Positions 11,854 to 12,800 of a stretch of DNA of 12,800 nt are shown piece by piece. The position numbers were made by a program, and so were the translations under genes. The notes beneath the pieces are model-generated. The model ran no database searches and was not told the DNA's origin. It worked only from the letters and a program-made list of their open reading frames with translations. The stretch is from Spirochaeta sp. (lineage in GTDB: Bacteria > Spirochaetota > Spirochaetia > DSM-27196 > Alkalispirochaetaceae): contig SKHA01000289.1 in the NCBI GenBank assembly GCA_007117185.1, positions 1 to 12,800 of the forward strand. Reading direction: 5' to 3'. Position 1 is the first letter of the stretch. Every line of letters starts with the position of its first letter.

Positions 11854-12800
11854 ATGGCCAGTTTGATCGATCATCAGAGAGTTGCACGGCGAAGATATCG
11901 ACCTCAGTCAGCGGCGGTACTGGAGTTTCCCCAACGAGCCAGGCCGTTCCGGAGATTCCGTGGTCTGCGCCAGTTCGGATTTCCCCGGATACCCGGGTTT
12001 CCGCAGCTTCCGGGGTTGCCACGCCTTCCTCGTCTGCCCCGCCTGGCTGTGCATCCCGGAGCGTTGTTCTCATTTGCCCAGGAAGATATTCCGCTGCATC
12101 TGGCGACGGTTCTCTTTGCAGTCCTGGTAAATCTGATGCTCCTGTCGATCAGCGTGGACCGAATCGTCCTTTCCAGCGTGGTTGGTACCGTCGGTCTTCC
12201 TCCGCAGCAACAGCTGGTCACGCGGTCCCACTTGAGCCCCGTTGAGAGCGCTTTTTCCGTAATCGGAGACGCTGCCGGGGTGGACACAGACCGCTTTTCC
12301 CGGTTGGAGGTGGAAGAGTACACCGTCCGTCCCGGGGATACCTTAAGCGCCATTGCGCTGCGAACCGGCCTGGAGATGGACACCCTGATCAGTTTCAACC
12401 GCATCTCCGACGTCCGGCGCCTCCAGGTGGGGGCGCGATTTCAAATTCCCAACCGGGACGGTGTACTGCACACCGTGCGCAGCGGAGAGTCCGTCGCTGC
12501 CATCGCCGGGGCGAACGGGATCTCCATCAACGCAATTCTGGACGTGAATGACCTGCAGAGCGAGGTGATTCAGGAGGGGCAGGTGCTGTTCGTTCCGGGC
12601 GGTCGGATGAACTCAACGGAGTTACGTATCGTTCTCGGGGAGCTGTTTGCCTGGCCAACCAGGGGGCAGTTCACCAGCGGGTTTGGAATGCGACCGGATC
12701 CGTTCACCGGACAGACCCGCTTCCATAATGGTATCGACCTTGCCAACACCCCGGGAACGCCGATCCGAGCTGCGGCATCGGGAAGGGTTGTTCACGTGGA
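11854..12800 (+). CDS. LysM - peptidase M23 membrane protein (C-terminus beyond window)
   Basis: Bitopic peptidoglycan endopeptidase or scaffold. The 315 visible residues contain a long basic cytoplasmic tail (1-80; RRRYRP, RPFRRFRGLR), which includes seven triplets ending in proline (42-62). One membrane span follows (~82-100). The periplasmic part has two LysM domains, ~154-199 (YTVRPGDTLSAIA, ending FQIP) and ~205-248 (HTVRSGESVAAIA, ending LFVPG). The M23 domain begins near 266 (GQFTSGFGMR) and contains the first zinc-ligand motif HNGID (H291, D295). The frame runs off the window before the HxH motif, so catalytic competence cannot be judged. ATG 11854 is chosen; an in-frame ATG at 11821 touches TATAAT and would be upstream of the expected RNA start. 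No Shine-Dalgarno sequence is seen. The gene is divergent from lepB. Confidence 0.88.
   Translation, partial: MASLIDHQRVARRRYRPQSAAVLEFPQRARPFRRFRGLRQFGFPRIPGFPQLPGLPRLPRLPRLAVHPGALFSFAQEDIPLHLATVLFAVLVNLMLLSISVDRIVLSSVVGTVGLPPQQQLVTRSHLSPVESAFSVIGDAAGVDTDRFSRLEVEEYTVRPGDTLSAIALRTGLEMDTLISFNRISDVRRLQVGARFQIPNRDGVLHTVRSGESVAAIAGANGISINAILDVNDLQSEVIQEGQVLFVPGGRMNSTELRIVLGELFAWPTRGQFTSGFGMRPDPFTGQTRFHNGIDLANTPGTPIRAAASGRVVHV
11977..12039 (+). repeat. Seven-unit period-3 proline repeat coded in the M23 gene
   Basis: Residues 42-62 are seven consecutive triplets of the form (G/R/Q)-(F/I/L)-P, for example GFP, QLP and RLP. The proline codons vary (CCC, CCG, CCA, CCT) and the other codons vary as well, so the DNA itself is not a simple tandem repeat. 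The pattern appears kept at the protein level. Confidence 0.85.

Noticed and set aside
11904..12404. A 166-codon minus-strand frame opposite the M23 gene.
   Set aside because: Low-complexity arginine/glycine-rich shadow of the proline repeat and LysM coding sequence.
1..12800. CRISPR arrays, tRNA/rRNA genes, transposases or phage genes.
   Set aside because: No regularly spaced direct repeats, tRNA-like folds, or mobile-element proteins were seen on either strand.

Overview
The window is about 12.8 kb of GC-rich (roughly 60 % by eye), densely packed bacterial chromosome. Eleven protein genes can be supported, two of them cut by the window edges. There are no RNA genes, insertion sequences, CRISPR arrays or phage genes. 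The mixture suggests a Gram-negative-type, motile bacterium, most likely a free-living spirochaete: a PilZ protein with a degenerate receiver-like N-terminus, a large DUF115/MAF-type protein, a CrtZ-type carotenoid hydroxylase, a class B penicillin-binding protein ending in PASTA, and a LysM-M23 membrane peptidase. The lineage is an inference from gene content only.

Layout. 1-505 (-): exported NlpC/P60 peptidase, running off the left edge. 547-1185 (+): exported MsrA. 1228-1992 (+): PilZ protein. 2032-2724 (+): phospholipase/carboxylesterase-type hydrolase. 2724-2805: convergent gap with three inverted repeats. 2795-3328 (-): CrtZ-type hydroxylase. 3386-5489 (-): cardiolipin synthase followed one base later by a Zc3h12a-like NYN nuclease. 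5490-5563: divergent promoter region with a palindrome. 5564-6544 (+): Na+/Ca2+ exchanger of the CaCA family, overlapping by 14 bp the convergent end of the next operon. 6531-11807 (-): lepB, class B PBP, MAF-like protein and a DUF1028-DUF952 fusion, joined by overlaps of 17 and 4 bp and a gap of 9 bp. 11808-11853: divergent promoter region. 11854-12800 (+): LysM-M23 peptidase, running off the right edge.

Theme. Most genes serve the cell envelope: peptidoglycan hydrolysis (NlpC/P60, M23), synthesis (PBP), protein export (signal peptidase), membrane lipid and pigment (cardiolipin synthase, CrtZ-type enzyme, possibly the esterase), periplasmic repair (MsrA), ion balance (exchanger), and motility or its control (PilZ, MAF-like). 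The least explained pieces are the DUF1028-DUF952 fusion, the NYN nuclease coupled to cls, and the period-3 proline repeat in the cytoplasmic tail of the M23 protein.

Regulation. Several transcription-unit-first genes lack a Shine-Dalgarno sequence but have a -10-like hexamer ending 6-8 bases before the ATG, often with a -35-like hexamer 17 bp further upstream. This is the geometry of leaderless transcription. Other genes (NlpC/P60, PBP) have ordinary Shine-Dalgarno sequences. No obvious complete new defence or mobile system is present.
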